Assembly (NCBI GenBank): GCA_019454045.1
Contig: SKCR01006527.1
Span: 62,001-126,000 of the forward strand
DNA length: 64,000 bases
From: Zanthoxylum bungeanum
Lineage: Eukaryota > Streptophyta > Magnoliopsida > Sapindales > Rutaceae
Direction of reading: 5' to 3'
The translations under genes were made by a program, and so were the position numbers. A model generated the notes under the pieces. That model was not told the DNA's origin and did not search any database. It saw only the letters and a list, made by a program, of their open reading frames with translations. Positions 33,251 through 45,503 of this stretch are shown piece after piece (the first letter of the stretch is position 1; each line of letters starts with the position of its first letter).

Positions 33251-34047
33251 ACGGCGGATTTTAGTTTCAGGGTAATATGGGAATATCACTCCCGAGGAAA
33301 TCCTCCTTCAATAGTGAATTTGTTTGGTTATGGGGGACCAAAGGCAAATTTAGCGAAAAACAGATAAACACACCAATCAACAAGAGATTTAACGTGGTTC
33401 GGTGGATTTGGATCCGACCTACGTCCACGGACACAAACGGGATGGTACTTTTATTACTTAAACACTCTTTTCGGGTCTCTTTTTGTTTTCTACAAGTCAG
33501 AGCTTGAAGATTCAGATCCCTATTTTTCATGCCTTTTACACATACTCTGCCCTCCTATTTATAATAGTGTAGAAATCATATTCCTTCTCCTATAAGAATT
33601 TCCTAGTTGAAACTATTCCCTTTTCCCATAAGGATTCCTAGTCAAAACAATTCCCTTTTCCCATAAGGATTCCTAATCAAAACTACATTTACTTTCTTTA
33701 TCATACTAGGACATGACTACTAGTTTACCCCATGAAAGTAGGATAACTTATTATCTTATCTTGTATGGATAGAATGCTTTATTTTCCCGAACATGTCTTG
33801 CCATATGCTCGGTCTTCATGTGGTCGGTCATAATAGTCTTTTGTACTGAGAATGCTGCTGTCGACCTGATAATTGCCCGGTCATCTTGAACTCAAGTGCT
33901 CGGTCACTAACCGTAAAGTTCCCGGCCTCTTACTGTTGACTCTTTAGTGGTCGGGTCGGCATTAATAATCTCGACTGAGAAGTGAATTACCTTTTTACCC
34001 CTGTCGTGCTGCTTTAAATAACATAGTGCCTGAAAACACCATCAACA
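33246..34047 (-). repeat. 3' LTR of the rearranged gypsy element
   Basis: 802 bp, TGTTGACGG...CCATCAACA on the plus strand. Its outer 660 bp recur inverted at 38182-38842, and its first ~386 bp recur in direct orientation at 37655-38040. Confidence 0.8.
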
Positions 34048-34470
34048 TTTATCCCCTAGTTCTCGGTTCCAACGAGTATGCAAGTTGGTGCCGGGAACTA
34101 TATAAAGATGGTGTGTTGATCGCCTTGCTGGTGGTCGCTCCAGAAATCACAGAGAAATTACCTTCGCCATCAACTAAGTCTTCTGTTTCTATCTTCATAT
34201 CCTCGGTTATTGGAGATGCTGATTCTATTCAGAACGATTCTCCACCTCAAAGCAAATTGCTTACTTGGGTCGTTCCATCAGGAGATGAAGTTCCTCTTTG
34301 TGTCCAAACTAGGAATGACTCCTCCTCTGTAATATCTGTACCAGAGATTTAGAGGTCTTGACCTCTAACTGATCCAATCTTGATTGTGAGGAGAAAATTT
34401 TGCCTCTGAGCTAACGATGATGTGCTCGGTGGCATGTGATCCTGTCTTGAGCTGTGAGAGATGCTCGGTC
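34048..34470 (-). promoter_or_regulatory. Polypurine tract and adjoining 3' untranslated region
   Basis: On the minus strand 'ctaggggataaa' directly precedes the LTR start TGTTGATGG, as expected of a polypurine tract (34048-34060). The remainder to the tandem array has no recognised function; a plus-strand open frame at 34026-34352 is antisense and without similarity I know. Confidence 0.6.
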
Positions 34471-35455
34471 CTGGGGGAATGTTACGTCCCCAGTTCGAAG
34501 GGCTGACTCGGTGGGACGTACCCCGACCCCGAGCTGAGAAAGACACTTGGACCTGGGGGAATGTTACGTCCCCAGACCGAAGAGGCTGACTCGGTGGGAC
34601 GTAACCTGACCTCGAGTGAAGAGAGGCACTTGGACCTGGGGGAATGTTACGTCCCCAGACCGAAGAGGTAGACTCGGTGGGACGTAACCCGACCCCGAGT
34701 GAAGAGAGGCACTTGGACCTGGGGGAATGTTACGTCCCCAGTCGGAGGGCTGACTCGGTGGGACGTACCCCGACCCCGAACTGAGAAAGACACTTGGACC
34801 TGGGGGAATGTTACGTCCCCAGTCCGAAGAGGTAGACTCGGTGGGACGTAACCCGACCCCGAGTGAAGAGAGGCACTTGGACCTGGGGGAATGTTACGTC
34901 CCCAGTCCGAAGGGCTGACTCGGTGAGACGTACCCCGACCCCGAGCTGAGAAAAACACTTGGACCTGGGGGAATGTTACGTCCCCAGTCCGAAGAGGTAG
35001 ACTCGGTGGGACGTAACCCGACCCCGAGTGAAGAGATGCACTTGGACCTGGGGGAATGTTACGTCCCCAGTCCGAAGGGCCGACTCGGTGGGACGTACCC
35101 TGACCCCGAGCTGAGAAAGACACTTGGACCTGGGGGAATGTTACGTCCCCAGTCCGAAGGGCTGACTCGGTGGGACGTACCCCGACCCCGAGCTGAGAAA
35201 GACACTTGGACCTGGGGGAATGTTACGTCCCCAGTCCGAAGGGCTGACTCGGTGGGACGTACCCCGACCCCGAGCTGAGAAAGACACTTGGACCTGGGGG
35301 AATGTTACGTCCCCAGTCCGAAGGGCTGACTCGGTGGGACGTACCCTGACCCCGAGCTGAGAAAGACACTTAGACCTGGGGGAATGTTACGTCCCCAGTC
35401 CGAAGGGCTGACTCGGTGGGACATAACCCGACCCCGAGTCGAATAACTAAGTGGC
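34471..35455. repeat. 82-bp tandem array, 12 units
   Basis: Unit starts are at about 34471, 34553, 34636, 34719, 34800, 34883, 34965, 35048, 35130, 35212, 35294 and 35376, a spacing of 80-84 bp. Each unit contains CTGGGGGAATGTTACGTCCC with CTGGGG/CCCCAG arms and a second 'gggacgtac/aaccc' segment. Two subtypes (with 'gaagaggtag' or 'gaagggctg') alternate in part of the array, hinting at a 164-bp higher-order unit. Long open frames through it are artefacts. Confidence 0.92.
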
Positions 35456-36219
35456 CTCGGCGGAACGCATCCAGCTTCGAGCCGATTAATCAGGTGGGAT
35501 TTACCCAGAAGGGAAGTGAATCAACCTTTTGAAACCCTACCGAATCTGGCATGGGCGTCCCTCTGCCAGATCGGCGAAAAACAAAAACAAGATTCTGGAA
35601 AATAAAAATAAAAGGTGGGGGTGACTTAGCACCTATCCCAAAAACGTTTTTGCAAGCATAAACAACAACATGGATGCCTCAAAACAGCGTCCCGTCTGAG
35701 GTCTCCAAAACATAATTCTGAATCTTTCAATTCGGTGTCCCGGCGAACCAGGATTCGGATCAGAAGAGCGTTTGATTGGTAAGGGCACATCCTCTACACG
35801 TCGGTTCACTGGGGAGCCTGTGTATTGTATGAGGGCTCCTCCTTACCACGCTGGAGTAGGCACACGCTACAGGGGCACAACGCATCCCCGTGCTGCGTCT
35901 CTCGCGGATCCGGATGACGAATGGATCAAAGAGTGTCCGGGATACTAAGGGCACATTCCTCCTTAAGTCCGGCATCACTGGAGCTAGCAATCGTCATGGG
36001 GGCATCATTATCCCCCGTGCTATGCTTTCCCACGGATCCATTACATCGGGTAAGTGAGGATCAAAGAGTGTTCGACACATTAAGGGCATATTCCTCCTTA
36101 TGTTCGGTAACACTGGAGTAAGCAATCGCCACGGGGGTATCATCCCTCCCCGTGCTATGCTTCTCACGGATCATATGCATCGAGTATGTCCCTGAGGACC
36201 CCGAGCCAAGAGAGATACT
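35456..36219. repeat. Second repeat family: about three ~120-bp units
   Basis: From about 35755 the sequence repeats 'gtgctatgctt...cacggatc' and 'ggatcaaagagtgt(c/t)cg...taagggca' three times (around 35760-35915, 35920-36050, 36055-36175). 35456-35755 holds no recognised feature beyond 'ggcctcggcggaac'-type text. Confidence 0.6.
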
Positions 36220-36545
36220 TGGTTCTAGGGAATGTTACGTCCCCAGTCCGAATGGCTGACTCGGTGGGACGTACCCCGATCCCGAGCTGAAAAAGGCACT
36301 TGGACTTGGGGGAATGTTACGTCCCCAGTCCAAAGAAGCCGACTCGGTGGGACGTAACCCGACCCCGAGCTAAAAGAAAGACTTGGCTCTGGGGGAATGT
36401 TACGTCCCCAGTCCAAAGAAGCCGACTCGGTGGGACGTAACCCGACCCCGAGCTGTAAGAAAGACTTGGCTCTGGGGGAATGTTACGTCCCCAGTCCAAA
36501 GAGCTGACTCGGTGGGACGTAACCCGACCCCGAGCTGAAACAAAC
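36220..36545. repeat. 82-bp tandem array, second block of four units
   Basis: Four more copies of the 34471-35455 unit begin near 36223, 36308, 36390 and 36473, separated from the main array by the ~120-bp repeat family. Confidence 0.85.
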
Positions 36546-36689
36546 ATCGATCTCGGCGATACAGAGCAGACCCGAGCCGGAAAGAAAAAAGTGGCCATGG
36601 CGGAACGAACTCCAGCCTCGAGCCGATTGTTGAAGGGGTCTCGGCGGAACGAACTCCAGCCCCGAGCCGATTGTTGAAGGGGTCTCGGC

Positions 36690-36987
36690 GCCAACTGTCC
36701 TCTGTAATGGGCGTTGAGTATGTCTCCCGTGCGAAGATGTCCGGATACTCTTTTAGACATTCTAGTAGGCTATGTCTCAGGGTTTTGTCCAAGCCTCCCC
36801 CTATTTTTATGTTTTTTTCCGGTCCGAAGAGTTCTATCCCTTCTAATTCCTCAGCCGCCGCTAGCCGGGCTATTCTGTTTGGCCGAGGACTAGGATCTCC
36901 ACTCCACTGCTTTTCCTCCGTCTTCATTCCTTTGCCGTTTTTTTGTACCCTCCTAAATGCAGAGGGTTTCTCGTGAGAGAGTTGCAA
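36690..36987 (-). pseudogene. Ty3-gypsy pol fragment (just upstream of RT)
   Basis: On the minus strand an open frame from 36987 encodes '...GLDKTLRHSLLECLKEYPDIFARE', the segment just before the RT domain in Ty3-gypsy polyproteins. The RT itself is replaced by repeats ('SWRRDPFNNRLGAG' is repeat-encoded). A minor duplication of 'cggcggaacgaactccagc' lies at 36600-36690. Confidence 0.6.
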
Positions 36988-37338
36988 AGCAGCTGCGGGC
37001 TGCCTTCTGACTCTGCATGCGATCCCGATCCCTTACCGGGTGGTGTCCCTGTATCTGTTTTGAGATTTGTCCTCCACTTGGCCATCTTTTTTTTTTTTTA
37101 ACCAAGATTTTACCTCGCTATTTGGGCTGCCATGTCGCCTTCTGTGATCTTCTTCATGTCTGTTGCGCCGGGTGCGATATTCCTTACGCCTTGGAATCTC
37201 CCGCACAGTTTCTTCGTACTCTGTGTCTCCTCTTCTAGTGTAGCGGAGACTATCTTAAGAGGAATTTGTTGAAAGTCTCTCTTCTCTTCTTCCCATGTGT
37301 CCTCTGCTTGTGTGAATCTTTTTCCACAACTATGGATT
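36988..37338 (-). other. Degenerate internal sequence of the gypsy element
   Basis: It lies between the gag start and the pol fragment on the minus strand. No continuous frame was found, and most of gag and protease appears deleted. Confidence 0.45.
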
Positions 37339-37602
37339 TTATCCCGTAAGGCCCCCTCCTCCTAGGTCCATCGTCCTCACTTGTATCCACAACCCTCTTT
37401 CCATCTGCCATCTCTCTCCTCTTTGATTAGCTCTGGTTTCAGGCTTCTCGCGGTTCCCCCCTTCCATTCTCTCCAGTAGGTCCATCATGGTTTTTAGGAG
37501 GGCCTGGCTATCCTCCATGTCCTTCCTCATGCTTTCTTCTACCTTATTCATCCAATCTGTGGCCGGATTTCCTGATGATTGGTGGTTTCCGCTTTCCGCC
37601 AT
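37339..37602 (-). pseudogene. Start of Ty3-gypsy gag
   Basis: The minus-strand ATG at 37602 lies shortly after the PBS and opens 87 codons (MAESGNHQSSGNPATDWMNK...), rich in charged residues and predicted helical (EESMRKDMEDSQALLKTMMD). Position and composition fit a gag N-terminus. It ends prematurely at 37339. Confidence 0.5.
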
Positions 37603-37636
37603 TGTCTTACTAAACGAGTTGCTTTTTGTCCAGTTC

Positions 37637-37652
37637 CCCACAGACGGCGCCA
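37637..37652 (-). promoter_or_regulatory. Primer binding site of the gypsy element
   Basis: On the minus strand TTGGCGCCGTCTGTGG follows ...GTCAACAG of the LTR end. It is of the TGGCGCCGTCTGTGGG type common in Ty3-gypsy Tat-like elements, and fixes the element's orientation. Confidence 0.8.
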
Positions 37653-37654
37653 AC

Positions 37655-38040
37655 TGTTGACGGCGGATTTTAGTTTCAGGGTAATATGGGAATATCACTC
37701 CCGAGGAAATCCTCCTTCAATAGTGAATTTGTTTGGTTATGGGGGACCAAAGGCAATTTAGCGAAAAACAGATAAACACACCAATCAACAAAGAGATTTA
37801 ACGTGATTCGGTGGATTTGGATCCGACCTACGTCCACGGACACAAACGGGATGGTACTTTTATTACTTAAACACTCTTTTCGGGTCTCTTTTTGTTTTCT
37901 ACAAGTCAGAGCTTGAAGATTCAGATCCCTTATTTTTCATGTCTTTTACACATACTCTGCCCTCCTATTTATAATAGTGTAGAAATCATATTCCTTCTCC
38001 TATAAGAATTTCCTAGTTGAAACTATTCCCTTTTCCCATA
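37655..38040 (-). repeat. 5' LTR fragment of the gypsy element
   Basis: 386 bp nearly identical to 33246-33630, stopping inside 'cccttttcccata', where the intact LTR continues 'aggattcctag'. Confidence 0.85.
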
Positions 38041-38181
38041 ACCTGGGGGAATGTTACGTCCCCAGTCCGAAGGGCTGACTCGGTGGGACGTACCCCGACC
38101 CCGAGCTGAGAAAGACACTTGGACCTGGGGGAATGTTACGTCCCCAGTCCGAAGGGCTGACTCGGTGGGACGTACCCTGAC
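38041..38181. repeat. Two 82-bp array units lodged between LTR fragments
   Basis: Two copies of the array unit, joined directly to the broken LTR on both sides. Confidence 0.88.
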
Positions 38182-38842
38182 CGAGCACTTGAGTTCAAGA
38201 TGACCGGGCAATTATCAGGTCGACAGCAGCATTCTCAGTACAAAAGACTATTATGACCGACCACATGAAGACCGAGCATATGGCAAGACATGTTCGGGAA
38301 AATAAAGCATTCTATCCATACAAGATAAGATAATAAGTTATCCTACTTTCATGGGGTAAACTAGTAAGTCAATGTCCTAGTATGATAAAGAAAGTAAAGG
38401 TAGTTTTGATTAGGAATCCTTATGGGAAAAGTGAATTGTTTTGACTAGGAATCCTTATGGGAAAAGGGAATAGTTTCAACTAGGAAATTCTTATAGGAGA
38501 AGGAATATGATTTCTACACTATTATAAATAGGAGGGCAGAGTATGTGTAAAAGGCATGAAAAATAAGGGATCTGAATCTTCAAGCTCTGACTTGTAGAAA
38601 ACAAAAAGAGACCCGAAAAGAGTGTTTAAGTAATAAAAGTATCATCCCGTTTGTGTCCGTGGACGTAGGTCGGATCCAAATCCACCGAACCACGTTAAAT
38701 CTCTTTGTTGATTGGTGTGTTTATCTGTTTTTCGCTAAATTTGCCTTTGGTCCCCCATAACCAAACAAATTCACTATTGAAGGAGGATTTCCTCGGGAGT
38801 GATATTCCCATATTACCCTGAAACTAAAATCCGCCGTCAACA
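38182..38842 (+). repeat. Inverted LTR copy forming the right end of the gypsy element
   Basis: Reverse complement of about 33246-33905, ending ...CCGCCGTCAACA before TA repeats. With 37655-38040 it forms an inverted repeat of about 386 bp per arm around a ~415-bp centre. Confidence 0.88.
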
Positions 38843-39477
38843 TATATATATATATTCTTCTTTTAAAAATATGGAGCTTGATCCAAATTCGATTTTTACC
38901 ATATATTTGTATTTTTTATTATGAATCCGATTAACTAAAATAAATAATTATATTATTTAAGAAATATAAATTTATATAATATTAAATATTGACTTATCTC
39001 TCTGTAAATATTATTAAATTATTTTAAATCAAACACATATTTAATAAGTTATTTGATAAATTATTTTTACATAATCAAACTTTATTCAACATTTTAACAG
39101 ATTATTTTCAAAATTAATCATTTCAACGTCTATGTTAGAATCAACATTTTAACAAATTATTTTCAAAATTGATTATTTCAAAATCTATGTTAGACTGATT
39201 TTTTTAACAAGCAAATACAATCCTAAATGATGATAGCAACGAGCTATGTATGGTATGAGATATCAATAGTCGTATTTGTTTCGTTTAATTAATGGATACA
39301 GAAAATTGTCTTTTTATCCTAAAGTGTAAGGCCCTTGCGAGCCCCCTATAGGTTCTCATTCACATATGGATTTTACCTCTATTTAACAGGATACCAAAAG
39401 TCGTACCCGACCCATCCAAACAACAGGTATATAAAATTATTCTTTTATCTACTCCTAAGATATCGGGCCCTCATCTC
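38843..39477. other. AT-rich spacer with a 55-bp tandem duplication
   Basis: No gene. 'caacattttaaca(g/a)attattttcaaaatt' begins at 39087 and again at 39142, giving two ~55-bp units. Confidence 0.5.
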
Positions 39478-40057
39478 TGTAGTAAATTTCCTAAATATGA
39501 AAATGTATATATATATATGCATGATCTTCTTTTAGGAAATGACATGACCCTTAGAGTTGAAATGCTTCATTAGAGGGTCATGACTCCTAAAAGAGTGTAC
39601 ACTTTAACATAAGGGTACCTTTAGAAGCAATCCTCCATGTCTATAAATAAAAGGCATAGAGTTCTCATTTTAGTCATTGAATTTACTCCATTGATTCGCT
39701 CATAAAAAGTCATATTAGAAAGTCTAATATTCTTCCATATTTGAGAGATCTAGTTTCACCATTTTGTCCAAGTTCAAGTTCTTGAAGAAATGAGTGCCCC
39801 TTCTACAAGAAACAACTAAGTTATCCTGGGAGAATGTTAACCACAAGAAATCCGTAGAGCACTGAGGCAGAGCTAATATGTTCTTAAGAATAGAGAAACA
39901 ACTTGGCTTGATATAATTTACATCTTCTACAAAATATTTTACAGATTTTTATAAATCTTTAAGTATGTATTAATTCTAGAATTGCATGTTTATTATTTAT
40001 TAGTTTTGTTTGAATTATGCATGTTAGAAAAATGAATTACAACACATACCATCAACG
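39478..40057 (+). repeat. 5' LTR of the split Copia element
   Basis: Matches 55395-55970 along its whole length with scattered substitutions. Contains 'tctataaataaaaggc', a plausible TATA region, near 39640. Confidence 0.85.
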
Positions 40058-41306
40058 ATCTTAAGAACTTATCAATCTTTATGTTGTAAAAATTTTATTT
40101 TTGCATGATTCACGTATAGAATATACATCCCTAATAGATAATTCTAGAACGTTTTTTTAAATGAAAAAAATAATAATTTCTAGTGTAGTCTGCATCCAAC
40201 GAATCTTTTCATTCCATCAAATTTGTCAAGTTTCCATAATGAATTCATTCAGAGCCGAAATAGTCAAAGTCTTTGACATATCACCATGGCAAAATAAATA
40301 TCACACTTTAAGATTGTTAGTAAAAGATTCGATAGAGAAAGTTTTTCCATTTCTAATATATTTTTCACTCTCTTTTATTAAATACATATGTGGTTGTGGT
40401 TGAATTTCAAAATTTATTTGGTATGACTAGAGGGAATCCGCTTCATATCATATACATGCTTTGGTTGGATTTGTTGCTGTAATTTTTATTTTTCTTATTT
40501 GGTGTGATGAAACAAAGCCATACGTGCATGTTGCATGTTTTGTGAGATCAAAGGGTGTGAGAAAAGTTATGCCTTTTTAGATTTTATGAAAGTTATTAAT
40601 TCAACAACCACAAATGAAATTATATATAGTAATAATCATAATAATAATAATAAAATAATTATTATTGCAGAATATTTTTTATTGTATAAATACATAAAAA
40701 TTATTTAAGTACAATAACAGAAAACACTTTGATTCTTATACATTATGACTTGTAACTTACTGATTTTAGGATTTATTATTTAAGTAGCTTAGGAAAATCA
40801 TATAATGAAATTGTAAACTTGGTTATTATAGATTTAACATAATTAAAGTATTTTCAATTATCACATATTAATACAACAATTTGTAAGTGATTAAAGTTGA
40901 TGTTTGTATCTTTTAAAAAAATATATATTATATTATTTATATTTTGTTTGTTTATTGTACTTTGGATTGAGAATTAAAGTGTAACACTAAGAATGAATGC
41001 CTAAGATTTTCTATTGAAAAGTGATTAAGGAAATTTTATCACCAATGCGAGAAGAGCCTAAGTGGCCATAGACTTAAGTGGTTACACCAGACCCCCTCGT
41101 CCTCTGTGAATTTTCCTTTGTTCACCTATCATAAGAAATTTTAGTCACAAATTTGAGAACTTATATTATTTGGTGTAATTTTTTATTACTATCCAAAATA
41201 ATAACATGTGTTTTCTTAGTGTAATACTTAAACGAGATCATATAGTTGATCTTAGTGTGATTTGTCTTTTGTAGACTTAATGGTAATTGTTTAATTTCAA
41301 TTACAT
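40058..41306 (+). other. Untranslated leader of the split Copia element
   Basis: AT-rich, with a short AAT-repeat near 40630-40660. No credible ORF and no clear TGGTATCA-type primer site was found. Confidence 0.5.
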
Positions 41307-41739
41307 ATGGTTAGTGGAAATATCACAGTACCAGTTGCTCATGGAGAGAACCCGGATAAGTTTGGTGGAGCAAACTTTAAACAATGGCATAGCAAAATGT
41401 TGTTCTACCTGACAACACTACAGTTGGCTAAGTATCTCAAAGATCATCCGGGTCTCATGGAGGGAGAAACGGAAACAACCAAGCAACTACGAGATGAGAC
41501 ATGGTCGTTAGACGACTTCTTGTGCTTGTGCAAGAACTATTTTTTGGGAGAGCTTGACAATATCATGTACAATGTGTACCAAGGCATGACTTCTGCGAAG
41601 ATTCTCTGGGAATCTATCGAAAAGAAATACAAAACAGTGGATGTCGGACAAAAGAAATTTATCGTGGGTAGGTCACTGGACTATAAAATGATAGATTCAA
41701 GAACAATAATGTCTCAGTTGGGTGAGCTACAGTTGATCA
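41307..41739 (+). pseudogene. Copia gag, N-terminal part
   Basis: The ATG at 41307 opens a gag frame (GGANFKQWHSKMLFYLTTLQ, 'LWESIEKKYKTVDVGQKKF', 'LDYKMIDSRTIMSQLGELQ') of the UBN2/Retrotran_gag_2 family. It is cut after 144 codons by the insertion at 41740 and resumes at 51499. Confidence 0.88.
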
Positions 41740-43672
41740 TGTAGGAAACGACTTTCCTTAGCATAGCGGAAGTTGCTAATGTGGGCACCGGCTCCGGTAT
41801 GGACCTTTAAAAAAAAATTTTTGCCTTCTTCTTTTGTTGTAGCCGAAATCCTCCAACTCTTGGAGAATGGATTTTGCTCCTTTGATGTAGATAAGTTTCC
41901 TTTGATGTCCAACACTTGAATCAATCACCCGATCTTCCAAGCTATATCTCGAAACCAACAAACCGAAATGTGGGCTTCACTCACAAAAATCAACCTTTAA
42001 ACTTTTTAGAGAAGTATAAAATCAAACTCTAAACAATTTAGAGAATAAAGTTGTCACAAATTGTGTTTAGGCTCTTAGAATTTTCTTTCAAATACTTTCA
42101 CAACAATTGTGAATGTTTGAACTCTTTTTTTTTTCTCCTTAGCACTTGTGTGAATGAATGGAAAATGGTAACCCATGCAAATGAGTGGAGATGGTAGAGA
42201 TTATATTCTCTTACACAAGCCAACAATTCTTATCACAAATCCTCCACATGTCATTGAATGGTAATGGCAGACATAAAGGAATGGAGTGTCATCCAAAGAC
42301 ATGTGAAATGGACAAATAAAAGCAATTAGGTCATACCTAATCTTAGACATAAATTGTTGGAGAGCATTGGGTTTTGTCTCCAATTTAAAAATCATTATTT
42401 TAATAATGATATCATAAGCTTAATTGTGATGTAATAATTATCTCATAATTATTACTAACTGGATTATCTTATAATCATGATTTGATTATCTCATAATCAA
42501 AGAATTCTAGAAAACATTAAGTTAAACTAATTTAACATAGTTTTCATTTGTGACAAAATATATTATTAATCTTATTAATAATATATAAATATAATTATGA
42601 ACATATTATTAGACAATCTAATTATATTATGTTTTCTACAGATAATCGAGCTAGCACGGAGACCAAATGGACCTACGGTTCCGAGATCCAATAATTCTAA
42701 AATATTAATTAAACTCTTTAATCAAATATTACGAATTATTAACTTCGCGTTATTCCACTAAAAACTCGAAGTTGAACTCGCGTTACCGTAGATGGAAAAT
42801 ATAAACCGAACAACTTCGGTGTCCATCGATATAATCATTACATATAAATATATCATTCACAAATATCTCATAAATAGAGTTGGGTCATAAGTCTATTATA
42901 CCCTTCTAAATATTTTATCTCTTAAGCACCATTGATTTTATAATGAATAATTAATTCATAACAATTATGAATATTAAACTTTATATTCGTAATGGAAGAT
43001 TTGAGCGCTCAAATTGTTCAAGGCCCGAATCAACTCTTAAAAGAGATATTCTTCCACTTCTATTAAGAATGAGTGAATTTCATATCTATGTAAAATGTTC
43101 TCAGCTACACACCAAACCATATCCACAAAATACATAGTTATTGATTGAGAATGCAACACCAACCTCACCTTAACAAATCAAAAGACATAGCCTGCCATGC
43201 AGGAGTTCGTAGTACACTCAGGATTAAGATCGAATCCATATATGACCATCTATTAGATAAAATAAATTTCTTCGATTAACAGATATTAAAAGAAATTCAT
43301 ATTTATCTGAGTTCAGTCCTATATGATCTCATCATACAAGATACCTTCATTCTCATGTCACTACATGAACGATCCCGGATCAAGGTCGTCATACAAGTAT
43401 GGAATGAACTGCAGCTATAAAAAAACCACAAACAAAGTACCTTATTTGTTTGCTCTCTATGGACTATTTAGATTACTAACTTTAGACTTAAATCCTCATG
43501 TGCATCAAACATATATTAAGTCTAAAAGTACAAGAGTAATCAAGGTAAACAAGACAATTGGACAATATGTGATTTAAATCAAACACTATGATAAATGAAT
43601 AATGCATTTATTATTATTACAATAATCAACTCCATTTACAATACATGAAGCTCTAGGGCATATATCACAACA
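41740..43672 (-). repeat. 3' LTR of the minus-strand Copia
   Basis: TGTAGG...CACAACA on the plus strand. The polypurine tract GTTCAAGTGGGAGAT adjoins it on the minus strand at 43673-43687. Confidence 0.92.
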
Positions 43673-43713
43673 ATCTCCCACTTGAACTAGAGAAAATGAG
43701 ACATGTCATGTAA

Positions 43714-44424
43714 TCATAAACCCTTTAGGTAACCTTCAAAAACTTTAGCCGATAAGGTTTTTGTAAACGGATCAGCCAGGTTGTCTGTGGATGGAATCTG
43801 CGTGACAACGACATCTCCTCTTTGTACTATCTCCCTGATGAGGTGATATTTTCTCTCAATATGCTTACCCCGTTTGTGGCTTCTTGGTTCTTTGGAATTC
43901 ACCACTGCACCACTATTATCGCAATAAAGTATGAGTGGTTTATCCATATCTGGAACAACTTCCAAATCTGCCAAGAACTTACGGAGCCAAACTGCTTCCT
44001 TAGCTGCTTCACAGACTGCTACATATTCAGCCTCCATGGTGGAGTCAGCAATACAAGATTGTTTTATGCTCCTCCATACAATAGCCTCATCATCTAGGGT
44101 TAACACTGGTCCAGATGTTGATTTCCTAGAATCTACATCCGTCTAAAAATCAGAGTCAGTATATCCTCTCAGGATCATATCCTGACTAGAATATACAAGC
44201 ATATAATTTCTCGTTCTCCTAAGATACTTGAGAATATGTTTCACCGCCACCCAATGATCTAATCCTGGGTTGGATTGAAACCTACTGACTATTCCCACTG
44301 CAAAGCAGATGTCCGGTCTTGTGTATAACATAACATACATAAGACTTCCAACTGCTAAGGCATATGGAATATGTCTCATCTCCTCAACTAATTGAGGTGT
44401 CTTATGAGACTGTTTCTTATACAA
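43714..44424 (-). pseudogene. Copia RNase H
   Basis: Two minus-strand frames, 44424-44143 (GSLMYVMLYTRPDICFAVGI, 'LKYLRRTRNYMLVYSSQDM') and 44106-43714 (STMEAEYVAVCEAAKEAVWL, 'LILYCDNSGAVVNSKEPRSH', 'STDNLADPFTK'). The acidic residues TDSDF, EAEY and YCDN are present. A stop between the frames breaks the product. Confidence 0.88.
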
Positions 44425-44466
44425 ATGAATTTCATGTCTGAAAGGTAAATTACTTTTCTTGGAATT

Positions 44467-45494
44467 TTACATACCAAATCGCACAAGAATATTATCGATA
44501 TAGGATGCTTGAGACATTGCTAACAGTTGTTTCTTGATATCCCGAATGATCTGGATCCATAGTATATAACTTGCATCTCCCAAATCTTTCATTTGGAATT
44601 GGTTAGCTAGCCAGATTTTCACGTCCAATAATATTTTTACATCATTCCCAATGAGTAAAATATCATCGACGTATAACACTAGGAAAACCACCTTACCATC
44701 AATGATGCGCTTGTAGACACAAGGCTCATCGATGTTCTGCTCAAAGTTATAAGATTTGATCATAGTATCAAACTTTATGTTCCAAGATCTAGATGCTTGC
44801 TTAAGCCCATAAATGGACCTTTGCAACTTGTAAACTTTTTGCTATTGACCTTGGGTTATGAACCCCTCTGGTTGTACCATATAGATACTTTCATCAAGAT
44901 TGACATTCAAGAATGCAGTCTTGACGTCCATTTGTCAAATCTCATAGTCGTAATATGCGGCAATGGAAAGAATAATCCAGATGGATTTAAGCATGGCTAC
45001 TGGCGAGAAAGATTTTTCATGGTCAACTCCCTCTTTCTGGATGTAACCTTTTGTCACTAGTCTAGCCTTGAAAATCTATAATTTCCCAATTATTCCTTTT
45101 TTCTCTTGTAGATCCACTTGCCTATGGGTTTTACTCCATCAGGTTGGTCTACAGGTTCCCAGACTGAGTTAGAGTGCATAGACTCCATCCCAAGGTTCAT
45201 GGCTTTGAGTCATTAATCTTTATCAGTATCTTCCATTGCACTACGATAGGTCAATGGATCATCTATACCATCACAAGATGCAACAACTTGCACATCTCTA
45301 TTTCCTAGATAGCGTTCAAATTGTCTTAAAATCCTCCCACTATGTCTAGGTGGTATGATATCCTGATAAACTTGCATATGACTTTCAGATGTAGAATGTG
45401 TTATGTATTTGTCAACATTTGACAATGGCGTACTAGTCATACCAGCAAGTAACTCCTCAAGTAACACTTTACTTCGAGGTTTGAACTCTCTCAT
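44467..45494 (-). pseudogene. Copia integrase C-terminus and reverse transcriptase
   Basis: The best-preserved part, 44826-44467, has YGLKQASRSWNIKFDTMI and LVLYVDDILLIGND with the catalytic YVDD. 'LWIQ' replaces the usual LGIK-type tetrad. Upstream pieces (45494-45213 with 'RHSGRILRQFERYL') belong to the linker between integrase and RT. Several frameshifts lie between 44830 and 45210. Confidence 0.85.
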
Positions 45495-45503
45495 ATAATC
45501 CTT

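Larger units (their letters stand above)
33246..38842 (-). mobile_element. Rearranged Ty3-gypsy element with tandem arrays and one inverted LTR copy
   Basis: Read on the minus strand: a disrupted 5' LTR region (38842-37655), PBS 37652-37637, a gag start, a pol fragment, tandem arrays, PPT, then the 3' LTR 34047-33246. Both outer ends read TGTTGACGGCGG towards the interior, because the rightmost ~660 bp is an inverted LTR copy. The flanks are TATAT on both sides but lie in a TA repeat, so the duplication is uninformative. Nearly all coding capacity is lost. Confidence 0.8.

Noticed and set aside
34026..34352. 108-codon plus-strand frame beside the gypsy LTR
   Set aside because: Antisense to the element, overlaps its LTR and polypurine tract, and matches no family I know.
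34471..35455. Regular repeat array that could be taken for a CRISPR or a coding repeat protein
   Set aside because: The 82-bp units are contiguous with no unique spacers, and the genome is a plant's. The long frames through it (34647-35123 minus, 34973-35278 plus) simply translate the repeat.
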